Shown here: one piece after another, positions 17,197 to 25,594 of the stretch
How the letters are laid out: each line of letters starts with the position of its first letter
Position numbering within the stretch: the stretch's first letter is position 1
Assembly: GCF_024213195.1 (NCBI RefSeq)
Contig: NZ_JANAVF010000001.1
Location: 682,001 to 746,000 of the forward strand
Direction: 5' to 3'
DNA: 64,000 nt
Origin: Streptomyces sp. TBY4
GTDB taxonomy: Bacteria; Actinomycetota; Actinomycetes; Streptomycetales; Streptomycetaceae
Program-made: the position numbers and the translations under genes
Notes under the pieces: generated by a model
Database searches by the model: none
The model's input: only the letters and a program-made list of their open reading frames with translations
What the model was told of the DNA's origin: nothing

Positions 17197-18395
17197 CCGA
17201 AGGCCTCGTCCTCTACGTTCCGGGCGCGGTGATCGCCGCGGCGCTGCTCGTCAAGGCGCCGACGTTGAGGCGGGGCTGGGAGCAGCCCCTGATGCGCGCC
17301 GTGTGCACGCTCCTCGTCGGGGGGTCGCTCGCGGTCATCCTCTCGGCGCCGCCGACGATCGTGGCCGTCAACCGGCTGACCGGCGTCGTCAACTTCTCGG
17401 CTCCGCTGGTGTACAGCCTGCTCACCGCCTTCTCGGGCGCCTGTGTCGTGGTGATCCTGCAGTGGAGCGGGACCCGGGCCGCCGTCGTGCGCCGGGCCAC
17501 CCGGCTGACCGTGGCCGTGTACGGCACGGTGGTGGTGGCGATCGTGACCCTGTTCGCCCTGGGCGAGGCTCCCGTCGAGCGGCTGCGCGACATGGACACG
17601 TACTACGCCCACGCGCCGTTCCTGCGCGAGATGATCATCTGCTATCTGACGGCGCACACCGTGGGCAGCACCGCACTCACGGTGCTGTGCCGGAAGTGGC
17701 TGCGCCGGCTGTCCCCCTCGGTGCTGTCACTGCGCCCGCTGCGTACGGGGCTTGCCCTGCTGATGCTGGGAGGCGCCTTCGACCTGGCCTTCCTCGCGGC
17801 GAAGTGGACGGCGATGGCCGCACGCTGGAGCGGCGGGGACCTGGACCACCTGTCCACCACCGTGGCCCCGCCGCTGGCCGCGGCAGCGGCCCTGTTCGTC
17901 GGCGCCGGATTCCTGGTGCCGCTGGTCGGCGGTTCGGCTCCGTGGAAGGACTACTGCCGCTACCGGCGGCTGCGGCCGCTCTGGGCGGCGTTGCGCGGGT
18001 TCTCCCCGGGCGGGCTGCGGCCCGTGCCGCTGACCTGGTGGTCACCGATCGGAATCCGGCTGGTCCACCGCGAATCGGTGATCGACGACGGGATCCTGGC
18101 GCTCGGTTGCTGGTTCGACCCCGCCGTGCGCGAGGAGGCGTACGGGGCTGCGCTCGCTCAGGGCCGGTCCGAGGAGGAGGCCGCCCTCGTGTCGGACGCG
18201 GCCATGCTGGCGGCGGCCTGCCGCCGCCGTGCGGAGGCCGGGCCCGCGGCCGAGGCCCACCCCGTCTTCCCGGGCCCGTACCGGCTGGACTCCCGCCCGC
18301 TGACCGAGCTGGCCCACGCCTTCCAGACCTCCCCGGTCGTGGCCGGGGCCCGCAGCCGGGCCACGGGCTCCGGACCGCCGGCCACGCGCTCCTGA
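17193..18395 (+). CDS. seven-helix membrane protein, MAB_1171c-like family
   Basis: 400 residues. About seven membrane spans fill residues 5-250 (for example VLYVPGAVIAAALLV, LLVGGSLAVILSAPP, LTVAVYGTVVVAIVTLF, TVAPPLAAAAALFVGAGFLV). A ~150-residue cytoplasmic tail follows, with the segment IGIRLVHRESVIDDGILAL that is typical of the family annotated as MAB_1171c putative transporters. The 7-helix plus cytoplasmic-domain layout looks like a receptor at least as much as a transporter. It overlaps the flavoenzyme gene by 4 bases and ends the cassette; the peptide transporter beyond is convergent. Transport activity has not been shown from sequence. Confidence 0.75.
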   Translation: MTEGLVLYVPGAVIAAALLVKAPTLRRGWEQPLMRAVCTLLVGGSLAVILSAPPTIVAVNRLTGVVNFSAPLVYSLLTAFSGACVVVILQWSGTRAAVVRRATRLTVAVYGTVVVAIVTLFALGEAPVERLRDMDTYYAHAPFLREMIICYLTAHTVGSTALTVLCRKWLRRLSPSVLSLRPLRTGLALLMLGGAFDLAFLAAKWTAMAARWSGGDLDHLSTTVAPPLAAAAALFVGAGFLVPLVGGSAPWKDYCRYRRLRPLWAALRGFSPGGLRPVPLTWWSPIGIRLVHRESVIDDGILALGCWFDPAVREEAYGAALAQGRSEEEAALVSDAAMLAAACRRRAEAGPAAEAHPVFPGPYRLDSRPLTELAHAFQTSPVVAGARSRATGSGPPATRS

Positions 18396-18420
18396 CCGCG
18401 GGCCCCGGGCGCCGGCCCGG

Positions 18421-19968
18421 TCAGGCCGCGACCGCCACCGCTTCGCGGGCCGCCGCCGCCTCGCCCGTCAGGACCTTGAGCCGCTTGGTGAAGAAGACCA
18501 TCACCGCGCCGGCCGCGATCACCATGGCGCCCTGCCACAGGAAGTTCCAGCTCTGGCCGATGACCGCGTCGAGCCGGGGCAGCTGGGCCCCGATGGCGTC
18601 TCCGGTGGCGGCGGCGAGGAACCAGACGCCCATCATCTGGTTGGTGAAGGCGCGCGGGGCGAGCTTCGTGGTGACCGAGAGGCCCACCGGGCTCAGGCAC
18701 ATCTCGCCCATCACCTGGATCACGTAGACGCCCACCAGCCACATCAGCGAGACCTTGACCCCGCTGGAGGCGATGGCCGCGGCGCCCGACATGACCACGA
18801 AGGAGGCGCCGGTCAGCAGCAGGGCGAGGCCGAACTTGAAGGGGGTGCTCATGTGCTTGCCCCGGCGCACCCAGAAGGCGGCGAAGACGGGGGCCAGGAT
18901 GATCACGAACAGCGAGGGCAGCGACTGGGTCCAGCTGGCCGGGATGTGCCAGCCGAGGAGGGACAGGTCGGTCTTCTGGGCGGCGAACATGTTCAGCTCG
19001 TTGCCCATCTGGTCGTAGACCAGCCAGAACAGGGTGGCGGCCAGGAAGAGCCAGACGTAGGCCCGCAGCCGGGTCTTCTCGGTCCGGTCGATCTTGGGGC
19101 TGCGGTACATCGAGAGCAGCACGCCCGCCGGGACCACCACGGCGACCACCGTCAGCACGAAGGTGATGTTGTCGATGCTCAGCGCGTGCGAGGCGGCCAG
19201 CAGGGTGACCAGTACGGCGGTGAAGACCAGGCCGTACGAGGAGGACTTGCGCACCTTGGCCCGCTCGGCGGGGGTGAGCCGGACCACGGGCTCCGCGCGC
19301 AGCTGCTCGGTCAGGCGGCGGCCGCCGAGGACGTACTGGACCAGGCCGAGGGCCATGCCGACGGCGGCGGCGCCGAAGCCGAGGTGCCAGTTGACCTCCT
19401 CGCCGAGGTAGCCGACGACGAGCGGGGCGATGACGGCGCCGAGGTTGATGCCCATGTAGAAGATCGAGTAGCCGGCGTCGCGCCGCTGGTCGTCGTCGGC
19501 GGCGTACAGCCGGCCGACCAGCGCGGAGATGTTCGGCTTGAGCAGTCCGGTGCCGATGACGATGAGGACCAGGCCGGGCCAGACGAAGACCGGGTTCGGG
19601 ACGGCCATGAGGACGTGGCCGGCCATGATGACCACACCGCCCCACAGGACGGCCCGGCGGGCTCCGAGGAAGCGGTCGGCGATCCAGCCGCCGGGCAGCG
19701 CCAGCAGCGAGATCATGGCCATGTAGACGCCTTCCACGGCCTCGGCGGTGCCCTCGTGGAGGCCCATGCCCCCGTGGCCGCGGGAGGCGGCGAGGAAGTG
19801 CACGAGGATGGCGACCATGCCGTAGAGGCTGAAGCGCTCCCACAGCTCGGCGAGGACGAGGGTGGCGAGCCCGCGCGGGTGGCGCTTGCGGCCCGTCGCC
19901 GGTCCGTCCGCCCGTCCCGCCGCCGCGTCCGGTCCCGGACTCTTCTGCATATCCATCGAAGGCTTCAC
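18421..19968 (-). CDS. proton-dependent oligopeptide (POT/PTR2) transporter
   Basis: 515 residues with about 14 spans. The family signature ELWERFSLYGM near residue 41 contains the ExxER proton-coupling motif, and the second signature is FYMGINLGAVIAPLVVG. It imports di- and tripeptides or nitrate-like substrates with protons across the cytoplasmic membrane. The start is uncertain: GTG 19968 is given, with ATG 19956 as an alternative; neither has a strong ribosome site. A TATGAT -10 lies upstream on the same strand (plus 20002-20007). It converges with the 7-helix gene (25-bp gap). Confidence 0.87.
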   Translation of the reverse strand: MKPSMDMQKSPGPDAAAGRADGPATGRKRHPRGLATLVLAELWERFSLYGMVAILVHFLAASRGHGGMGLHEGTAEAVEGVYMAMISLLALPGGWIADRFLGARRAVLWGGVVIMAGHVLMAVPNPVFVWPGLVLIVIGTGLLKPNISALVGRLYAADDDQRRDAGYSIFYMGINLGAVIAPLVVGYLGEEVNWHLGFGAAAVGMALGLVQYVLGGRRLTEQLRAEPVVRLTPAERAKVRKSSSYGLVFTAVLVTLLAASHALSIDNITFVLTVVAVVVPAGVLLSMYRSPKIDRTEKTRLRAYVWLFLAATLFWLVYDQMGNELNMFAAQKTDLSLLGWHIPASWTQSLPSLFVIILAPVFAAFWVRRGKHMSTPFKFGLALLLTGASFVVMSGAAAIASSGVKVSLMWLVGVYVIQVMGEMCLSPVGLSVTTKLAPRAFTNQMMGVWFLAAATGDAIGAQLPRLDAVIGQSWNFLWQGAMVIAAGAVMVFFTKRLKVLTGEAAAAREAVAVAA

Positions 19969-20001
19969 ATACTCATTGGAGCCCTGCCGCCCGGGACCCG
20001 G

Positions 20002-20007
20002 ATCATA
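20002..20007 (-). promoter_or_regulatory. -10 hexamer upstream of the peptide transporter
   Basis: On the minus strand this reads TATGAT, a near-consensus -10, about 33 bases ahead of the GTG start. No clear -35 is visible 17 bases upstream. Confidence 0.4.
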
Positions 20008-20034
20008 CTTTCGACCTGTTACCGCGGGAAACGG

Positions 20035-20064
20035 AACGCCCCGGACCGAAGGGCCCGGGGCGTT
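20035..20064 (-). terminator. terminator of folD
   Basis: A perfect 10-bp stem (20035-20044 with 20055-20064) with a 10-base loop lies 28 bases past the folD stop. On the minus strand it is followed by the T-rich TTCCGTTT. Confidence 0.65.
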
Positions 20065-20092
20065 CGTCGTACCGGAGGGAGCGGGGTGCAGG

Positions 20093-20983
20093 TCAGAGGT
20101 CCGCGAGCTCCAGGCCGGCCTGGGCGGCGGCGGCCTGGACGGTCTGCTCCAGCAGCACCGCGATGGTCATCGGGCCGACGCCGCCCGGGACCGGGGTGAT
20201 CAGGGAGGCGCGGGCGGCGGCCGACTCGAAGTGGACGTCGCCGACGTTGCCCTCGTTGTACCCGGCGTCCAGGACCACGGCGCCCGGCTTGATGTCCTCG
20301 CCGCGGATGAACTCGGCCTTGCCGACGGCGGCGACCAGCACGTCCGCCTGGCGGACGATGGACGGCAGGTCCACGGTGCGGGAGTGGCAGTAGGTGACGG
20401 TCGCGTTCTGCTCCAGCAGCAGCATCCCGGCGGGCTTGCCCAGGATCGCGCTGCGGCCGACGACCACGGCGTGCTTGCCGGTCAGGTCCACGTCGTAGGC
20501 CTCCAGCAGCCGCATGATGCCGCCGGGGGTGCAGGAGACGAAGCCCGGCAGGCCGAAGCCCATGGCGGCGAAGGAGTGCATGGTGACCCCGTCGACGTCC
20601 TTGCCCGGGGCGATGGCCTCGAAGGCGGCGCGCTCGTCGATGTGGTGCGGGACGGGGTGCTGGAGCAGGATGCCGCTGATCTCCGGGTCCTCGGAGAGCG
20701 CGGTCAGGGTGGCGACGAGCTCCTCGGTGGTCGTCGCGGCGGGCAGCTCCACGTGGCGGGAGGTGATCCCGGCCTTGGCGCAGCGGTTCTGCTTCATCCG
20801 GACGTAGGTGACGGACGCGGGGTCCTCACCGACGAGCACGGTGGCCAGACAGGGCGCGGTACCGGTGCGCTCGGTGATCTTCGCGGCGTACTCGGCGGTC
20901 CGCTCCGAGATGCGGCGGGCGAGGGCGGTGCCGTCCATCAGCGTGGCGGTCCGTGCCTGCTGGGCGGTCGTCTGGGTGGTCAT
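20093..20983 (-). CDS. folD: bifunctional methylenetetrahydrofolate dehydrogenase/cyclohydrolase, divergent FolD
   Basis: 296 residues. FolD interconverts methylene-, methenyl- and 10-formyl-THF in the cytoplasm. The catalytic Tyr and Lys (YVRMK), the Gln (LLQHPVP), the Asp of KDVDG, the nucleotide loop VVVGRSAILGKP and the tail TPVPGGVGPMT are all present, so it should be active. It is unlike the usual Streptomyces housekeeping FolD as I recall it (which has YVAGKH, VQLPLPKGID and GRGVTIGRP), so it is probably a second, specialised copy. AGGAGC precedes the ATG. A ZTP-type riboswitch lies in its leader, linking expression to the purine precursor ZMP/ZTP, which accumulates when 10-formyl-THF is short. 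Confidence 0.92.
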   Translation of the reverse strand: MTTQTTAQQARTATLMDGTALARRISERTAEYAAKITERTGTAPCLATVLVGEDPASVTYVRMKQNRCAKAGITSRHVELPAATTTEELVATLTALSEDPEISGILLQHPVPHHIDERAAFEAIAPGKDVDGVTMHSFAAMGFGLPGFVSCTPGGIMRLLEAYDVDLTGKHAVVVGRSAILGKPAGMLLLEQNATVTYCHSRTVDLPSIVRQADVLVAAVGKAEFIRGEDIKPGAVVLDAGYNEGNVGDVHFESAAARASLITPVPGGVGPMTIAVLLEQTVQAAAAQAGLELADL

Positions 20984-21013
20984 CGGGGCTCCTGAGCGTC
21001 GCTGCGGAATCGC

Positions 21014-21110
21014 GGTTCGCCCAGGCGCGCGGCAGTCGGCGTACGGATACGGGAGTACGCCGGGCCGCTCCCCGGTGGTGATCCACCCGAACGCCAGTCA
21101 CGGCCCGCCG
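21014..21110 (-). promoter_or_regulatory. ZTP (pfl) riboswitch upstream of folD
   Basis: Read on the minus strand, the leader contains GGGCCGTGACTGGCG, then GGTGGATCACCACCGGGGAG with CGGCCC, a variable hairpin (GGCGTAC/GTACGCC), and the conserved 3' element CGCCTGGGC (plus 21019-21027). These are the conserved blocks of the pfl motif, in order. The first stem pairs GGGCCG with CGGCCC. The aptamer ends about 30 bases before the folD ATG, so it may control translation. Confidence 0.88.
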
Positions 21111-21214
21111 CAAGTGTAAGCGAACCCCCGTGAAGCCCGGTGTGCGGCCCGGTGCGGAGCCCGGCGCAGGTCCGCGCCCCCGGCAATCCGGTGGATGACC
21201 GGCGCCGGACCTGG

Positions 21215-21220
21215 GACGAT
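21215..21220 (+). promoter_or_regulatory. -10 element for leaderless methyltransferase transcript
   Basis: GACGAT ends 7 bases before ATG 21227, which sets the transcript start on the start codon. There is no ribosome site. Confidence 0.45.
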
Positions 21221-21226
21221 CGAGAC

Positions 21227-21988
21227 ATGACGCGCACTTTCGACCATCTCGTCGCGGAAGCGGAATCCGTCTCCGTGGACGGCTGGGACTTCTCCTGGCT
21301 CGACGGCCGCGCCACCGAGCAGCGCCCCTCCTGGGGCTACCAGCGCCTCCTGGCGCGGCACCTCGGGCAGGCGGGCTCCGCCCTGGACATCCAGACCGGC
21401 GGCGGGGAGGTGCTCGCCGGAGCAGGCCCCCTGCCCCGGCTGACGGTGGCCACCGAGTCGTGGCCGCCGAACATCGACAAGGCGACGAGGCTGCTGCACC
21501 CGCTCGGGGCCGTGGTGGTCGCGGACTCCGACGAGCCGCCGCTGCCGTTCGGCGACGAGGCCTTCGACTTCGTCTCCAGCCGGCATCCGGTGACGATCTG
21601 GTGGGAGGAGATCGCGCGGGTGCTGCGGCCCCGCGGCACGTACCTCTCCCAGCAGGTCGGACCGGCGAGCGTTTTCGAGCTCGTGGAGTACTTCCTCGGC
21701 CCGCAGCCGGAGGAGGTCCGGCGGGCCCGGCACCCCGACGACGCGGTCGCCGGGGCCACGAAGGCGGGACTGGAGGTGGTCGACCTGCGCTCCGAGCGGC
21801 TGCGGACGGAGTTCCACGACATCGGAGCCGTGATCTACTTTCTGCGTAAGGTGATCTGGATGGTGCCCGGCTTCACGGTCGGGCAGCATCGGGACCGGTT
21901 GCGCGAGCTGCACGAACAGATCGAGCGCGAAGGCCCGTTCGTCGCACACACCGCCCGATTTCTCATCGAGGCCCGCAAAACGGGCTGA
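21227..21988 (+). CDS. class I SAM-dependent methyltransferase
   Basis: 253 residues. SAM-fold elements are ALDIQTGGGEVLAGAG (motif I with Gln and Thr in place of the usual Gly pattern), VVVADSDEPPLPFGDEAFDFVSSRHPV (acidic loop and post-I) and IARVLRPRGTYLSQQVG. The family is common in actinomycetes and its substrate is unknown. ATG 21227 is supported by a -10 exactly placed for leaderless expression and by the protein opening MTRTFDHLVAEAESV. It lies between the ZTP/folD unit (divergent) and the sigma factor gene. Confidence 0.8.
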   Translation: MTRTFDHLVAEAESVSVDGWDFSWLDGRATEQRPSWGYQRLLARHLGQAGSALDIQTGGGEVLAGAGPLPRLTVATESWPPNIDKATRLLHPLGAVVVADSDEPPLPFGDEAFDFVSSRHPVTIWWEEIARVLRPRGTYLSQQVGPASVFELVEYFLGPQPEEVRRARHPDDAVAGATKAGLEVVDLRSERLRTEFHDIGAVIYFLRKVIWMVPGFTVGQHRDRLRELHEQIEREGPFVAHTARFLIEARKTG

Positions 21989-22114
21989 CAAACCGGGCGA
22001 ACGCGATCACCCCCGACCGGCTCCCCGGTCACAGCGTGGCGCAGGTCACTCAATTCAGCGCGTAACGAATCTACTCGGGCATGCGATGAACCGACAGGTG
22101 TCCTCGCGCGGCCC

Positions 22115-22141
22115 GGAATACAGACCCCCCTCGGGTCTGTT
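22115..22141 (+). promoter_or_regulatory. sigma-R (ECF) type promoter overlapping a palindrome
   Basis: GGAAT (22115-22119) and GTT (22139-22141) are separated by 19 bases, the spacing of sigma-R promoters (GGAAT-N18/19-GTT). The spacer contains a perfect 8-bp inverted repeat, ACAGACCC (22120-22127) and GGGTCTGT (22133-22140). It lies ~60 bases before the sigma factor start. Confidence 0.6.
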
Positions 22142-22201
22142 TCCCGAGTTCGCGCGATGATGTCCCGCCACCCCTTATCTGTTCGCAACGAGAGGCTCCT
22201 T

Positions 22202-23776
22202 GTGTCGCTCAGCCCGTCCCGTACGTTCCCCACGGAGATCGCCGAATCCGAGGCCCTGGTCGCGCTTGTCGAGCGCGGCCGCGAGCAGGGTCACATCAAC
22301 GGTGATGACGTGCGCCAGGCCTTCGAGGCCGGCCGCATCCCGGTGGACCAGTGGAAGCGGGTCCTGCGCAGCCTGAACCAGGTCCTGGACGAGGAGGGCG
22401 TCGCGCTGCACGTCAGCGCCGCCCCCGCCACGAAGGCTCCCGTCAAGAAGGCGCGCAAGGCGGCCGCCGCTCCCGCGCGCACCGTCGCCAAGAAGGCTGC
22501 CGCCCCGCCGCGCCTCATCGGTGCGCGCAAGACGGCTGCCACCACCCCCGCCGCGGCGATATCCGACCCGTCGGCCTCCGGGACCGAGGAGGAGGTGGCG
22601 GCCGAGGCCGCCGCCGCGCCGAAGAAGCGGACGGTCAAGAAGACCGCCGTGAAGAAGACCGCCGTGAAGAAGACGGCCGCCACGAAGAAGACCGCCAAGG
22701 ACGGCGACGAGGCCGAGGCCGCCGTCGTCGAGGGCGAGGACTGGGCTGCCGAGGACCTGGACGAGGGCGACGAGAAGGACGCGCCCAAGACGGGCGGCAG
22801 CGCCGGCTTCGTCCTGTCCGACGACGACGAGGACGACGCACCGGCCCAGACCGTCATGGTCGCCGGCGCCACCGCCGACCCCGTCAAGGACTACCTCAAG
22901 CTCATCGGCAAGGTGCCGCTGCTCAACGCCGAGCAGGAGGTGGAGCTCGCCAAGCGCATCGAGGCCGGTCTCTTCTCCGAGTACAAGCTCGAAGAGGAGG
23001 AGGACCACAAGCCCGCGTTCAAGCGCGAGCTGGAGATCCTCGTCGAGGACGGCCGCCGGGCCAAGAACCACCTGCTGGAGGCCAACCTCCGTCTCGTGGT
23101 CTCCCTCGCCAAGCGCTACACCGGCCGCGGCATGCTCTTCCTGGACCTGATCCAGGAGGGCAACGTCGGCCTGATCCGCGCCGTGGAGAAGTTCGACTAC
23201 ACCAAGGGCTTCAAGTTCTCCACGTACGCCACCTGGTGGATCCGGCAGGCGATCACGCGTGCCATGGCCGACCAGTCGCGCACCATCCGCATCCCCGTCC
23301 ACATGGTCGAGATCATCAACAAGCTGGCGCGCGTCCAGCGCCAGATGCTCCAGGACCTCGGCCGGGAGCCCACTCCGGAGGAGCTGGGCAAGGAACTCGA
23401 CATGACCCCCGAGAAGGTCATCGAGGTCCAGAAGTACGGCCGCGAGCCGATCTCCCTGCACACCCCCCTGGGTGAGGAGGGCGACAGCGAGTTCGGTGAC
23501 CTCATCGAGGACTCCGAGGCGGTCGTACCGGCCGACGCGGTCTCCTTCACCTTCCTCCAGGAGCAGCTCCAGTCCATCCTGGGCACGCTCTCGGAGCGCG
23601 AGGCGGGCGTGGTCTCCATGCGCTACGGGCTCAACGACGGCCAGCCGAAGACCCTCGACGAGATCGGCCGCGTGTACGGGGTCACCCGTGAGCGCATCCG
23701 CCAGATCGAGTCGAAGACCATGTCGAAGCTCCGTCACCCGTCGCGTTCGCAGGTGCTGCGCGACTACCTCGACTAA
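22202..23776 (+). CDS. principal-type RNA polymerase sigma factor, HrdB-like
   Basis: 524-residue group 1 sigma factor. The N-terminal domain starts [16 protein letters not shown] and resembles the HrdB opening. It is followed by a Lys/Thr/Ala repeat ([20 protein letters not shown]), an acidic stretch, region 1.2 ([17 protein letters not shown]), region 2 ([30 protein letters not shown]), region 3 and region 4 ([22 protein letters not shown], ending RDYLD). All core-binding and -10/-35 contact regions look intact. GTG 22202 matches the HrdB start and has GAGAGG upstream. The N terminus and several core positions differ from the near-invariant Streptomyces HrdB as I recall it, so it may be a second copy. 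Confidence 0.9.
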   Translation: MSLSPSRTFPTEIAESEALVALVERGREQGHINGDDVRQAFEAGRIPVDQWKRVLRSLNQVLDEEGVALHVSAAPATKAPVKKARKAAAAPARTVAKKAAAPPRLIGARKTAATTPAAAISDPSASGTEEEVAAEAAAAPKKRTVKKTAVKKTAVKKTAATKKTAKDGDEAEAAVVEGEDWAAEDLDEGDEKDAPKTGGSAGFVLSDDDEDDAPAQTVMVAGATADPVKDYLKLIGKVPLLNAEQEVELAKRIEAGLFSEYKLEEEEDHKPAFKRELEILVEDGRRAKNHLLEANLRLVVSLAKRYTGRGMLFLDLIQEGNVGLIRAVEKFDYTKGFKFSTYATWWIRQAITRAMADQSRTIRIPVHMVEIINKLARVQRQMLQDLGREPTPEELGKELDMTPEKVIEVQKYGREPISLHTPLGEEGDSEFGDLIEDSEAVVPADAVSFTFLQEQLQSILGTLSEREAGVVSMRYGLNDGQPKTLDEIGRVYGVTRERIRQIESKTMSKLRHPSRSQVLRDYLD

Positions 23777-23782
23777 AAACGG

Positions 23783-25594
23783 TCAGGCCAGTCGGAAGAC
23801 CGGCCCCTTGGGTGTGAACGGCAGGGAGGCACCCTGTGGAACCAGGAAGGCGTGCTCGCGCCGGATCCGCAGGGTGTCGCACTGCCCGTCCGTGATCACC
23901 AGGACCGGGGCCCCGGGCGGGAAGTCCTCCGCCCGCTGCAGCAGGTCGATGCCGGGCTGCAGTACGGTCCCGCCCCGGCCGCGCACCTTCACCCGGCCCG
24001 CGATTTCGGTCGGGGGCAGATAGCCCGCGTCGTACGGCGCCGCGTCGCAGAACACGACGCGTGCCGCCGGTACGTCGCGGGCTTCCGCGTACGAGGCGAT
24101 GGCGCCGAGCGCCTTGCCGAGCAGGGCCGCGTTCATGGAGCCCGAGGTGTCGAGCACCACCCCGAAGGTGCAGCGGGCGATCTCCTCGGGCGGGAAGTAC
24201 CGGCCCGCGCGGGGGATGTCCGGGGTGGACGCCTGGCGGCGCGCCGGGCGCGCGTAGGACCGTACGGGCTCGGGACGCGGCACGTACTCGTCGAACCAGC
24301 GGGCCAGCCGCGCGTCCCACGGCACCGGCGGGTGGGCCAGCGCCCGGATCTCCTGGATCAGCCCGGCGGGCAGCAGCCCGCGCTCCCCGTACTCGTGCAG
24401 GTCGAAGCCCTGGACCAGGCCGCGCCGGTAGAAGTCGTCCAGGTCCGAGTACGGGACGCTGCCCGGGTGGGCCAGCGGCTCGCCCAGGATGTCCCCGAGG
24501 CCCTTGCCGCGCAGGGTCGCGAGCCGGCGCATCCGGCGCAGGTCGGCCGTGATCCTGTCGTAGACCTCCTCGACGGACAGGTCCCGCAGCTCGGGGTCGT
24601 ACAGCAGCCCTTCGGGCATCTCGCCGACGCCCATCTCGACGAGCCAGCCGTTGACCACGTAGTCGGCGGCCACGTTGTGCAGGTACGGGTCGCGGGCGCC
24701 GCAGCGCTCGCCGTGGCGCAGGGCGGCGTGCAGCATCTCGTGGGCCAGGACGAACCGCCACTCCCCGTCGGTGAAGGTGCGCAGCGGGTTGATGTAGATC
24801 TCGCCAGCGCTCGCGCTGACGGCGGCGACGGCGATGCCCTCGGCGCGGGCGAGCTCGGCGTCGGCGACGATCCGCAGGCCGCTCGCGAGGCCGCCGAGCA
24901 GCGGGTACGAGGAGACGAACCAGTTCAGTGCCCGGTCCCAGGGGTGCTGGCGCACCCGCTCCCCGGTGACCCGGTCGCGCCTCCCGCCGGCCACGTCCAT
25001 GGCGGCGGAGACGCTGCGGGTCAGGGCGTGCGCGAAGGCGGTCTCCCAGTCGGGGGGCGCCGCGGTCCCCCAGTTGCGCCAGGGCATCAGGACCTGGTCG
25101 GGGTGGTCCCCGGCGGTGCCGCAGTTCTCGTACGACGCCGGGATGCCGTCGCGGCGCCAGCGGGCGGCGAGCAGTTCCTCGTCGCCGCCGGGGTACTCGG
25201 CGGGGAGGTGGTCCGGGGCCCGGCCGACGGGGAAGGTCAACAGGAAGCGGTTGACGACGGTGCAGCGGGCGGCGAGGTCGAAGCGGTCGGGCTGGGGCCG
25301 GTCCTCATTCTTGGCGGCGGGAACGTGGCCGAAGCCGAGGTGGAGCAGGGCGTGCGCGATCGTCCACGCCCACTCCTGCGGATCGGCGCGCTTGGTGGGG
25401 TGGACGTGGATCCTGCCGTTGGAGGTCACGGCGGCCAGGCCCCCGGCCGGGGTGGTGTGGCAGTTGGCCTCGCGGCAGACGTCCGCGTTGACGGCGGCGA
25501 GGGCCGGGTTCCGCTTGACCAGGGCGAGGCCCTCGGCGAAGGCCTGGGTCGCGGGGTCGGGTTTGGCCTCCTTGCCCCGACCGCCGCGGCTCAT
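23783..25594 (-). CDS. DUF2201-type metallopeptidase-VWA protein, partner of MoxR ATPase
   Basis: 603 residues. A putative metallopeptidase domain carries LAHEMLHAALRHGERCGA (HExxH) near residue 310. Earlier, near residue 70, IAHALLHLGFGH resembles a second, degenerate zinc motif lacking the Glu. The C-terminal VWA-like domain has a MIDAS start VVLDTSGSMN and VLVITDGQCD. Such proteins work with MoxR-type AAA ATPases as chaperones or cofactor-insertion machines. ATG 25594 overlaps the stop of the ATPase gene (ATGA), so the pair is co-translated. The gene converges on the sigma factor gene with 6 bases between. Confidence 0.85.
   Translation of the reverse strand: MSRGGRGKEAKPDPATQAFAEGLALVKRNPALAAVNADVCREANCHTTPAGGLAAVTSNGRIHVHPTKRADPQEWAWTIAHALLHLGFGHVPAAKNEDRPQPDRFDLAARCTVVNRFLLTFPVGRAPDHLPAEYPGGDEELLAARWRRDGIPASYENCGTAGDHPDQVLMPWRNWGTAAPPDWETAFAHALTRSVSAAMDVAGGRRDRVTGERVRQHPWDRALNWFVSSYPLLGGLASGLRIVADAELARAEGIAVAAVSASAGEIYINPLRTFTDGEWRFVLAHEMLHAALRHGERCGARDPYLHNVAADYVVNGWLVEMGVGEMPEGLLYDPELRDLSVEEVYDRITADLRRMRRLATLRGKGLGDILGEPLAHPGSVPYSDLDDFYRRGLVQGFDLHEYGERGLLPAGLIQEIRALAHPPVPWDARLARWFDEYVPRPEPVRSYARPARRQASTPDIPRAGRYFPPEEIARCTFGVVLDTSGSMNAALLGKALGAIASYAEARDVPAARVVFCDAAPYDAGYLPPTEIAGRVKVRGRGGTVLQPGIDLLQRAEDFPPGAPVLVITDGQCDTLRIRREHAFLVPQGASLPFTPKGPVFRLA

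Noticed and set aside
18421..19968. Peptide transporter considered part of the ImmA cassette
   Set aside because: It is on the opposite strand with its own -10 element and converges on the cassette; adjacency alone does not support membership.
20984..21226. Leader of folD considered as a tetrahydrofolate or glycine riboswitch
   Set aside because: The conserved blocks and their order fit the ZTP/pfl motif, not those classes.
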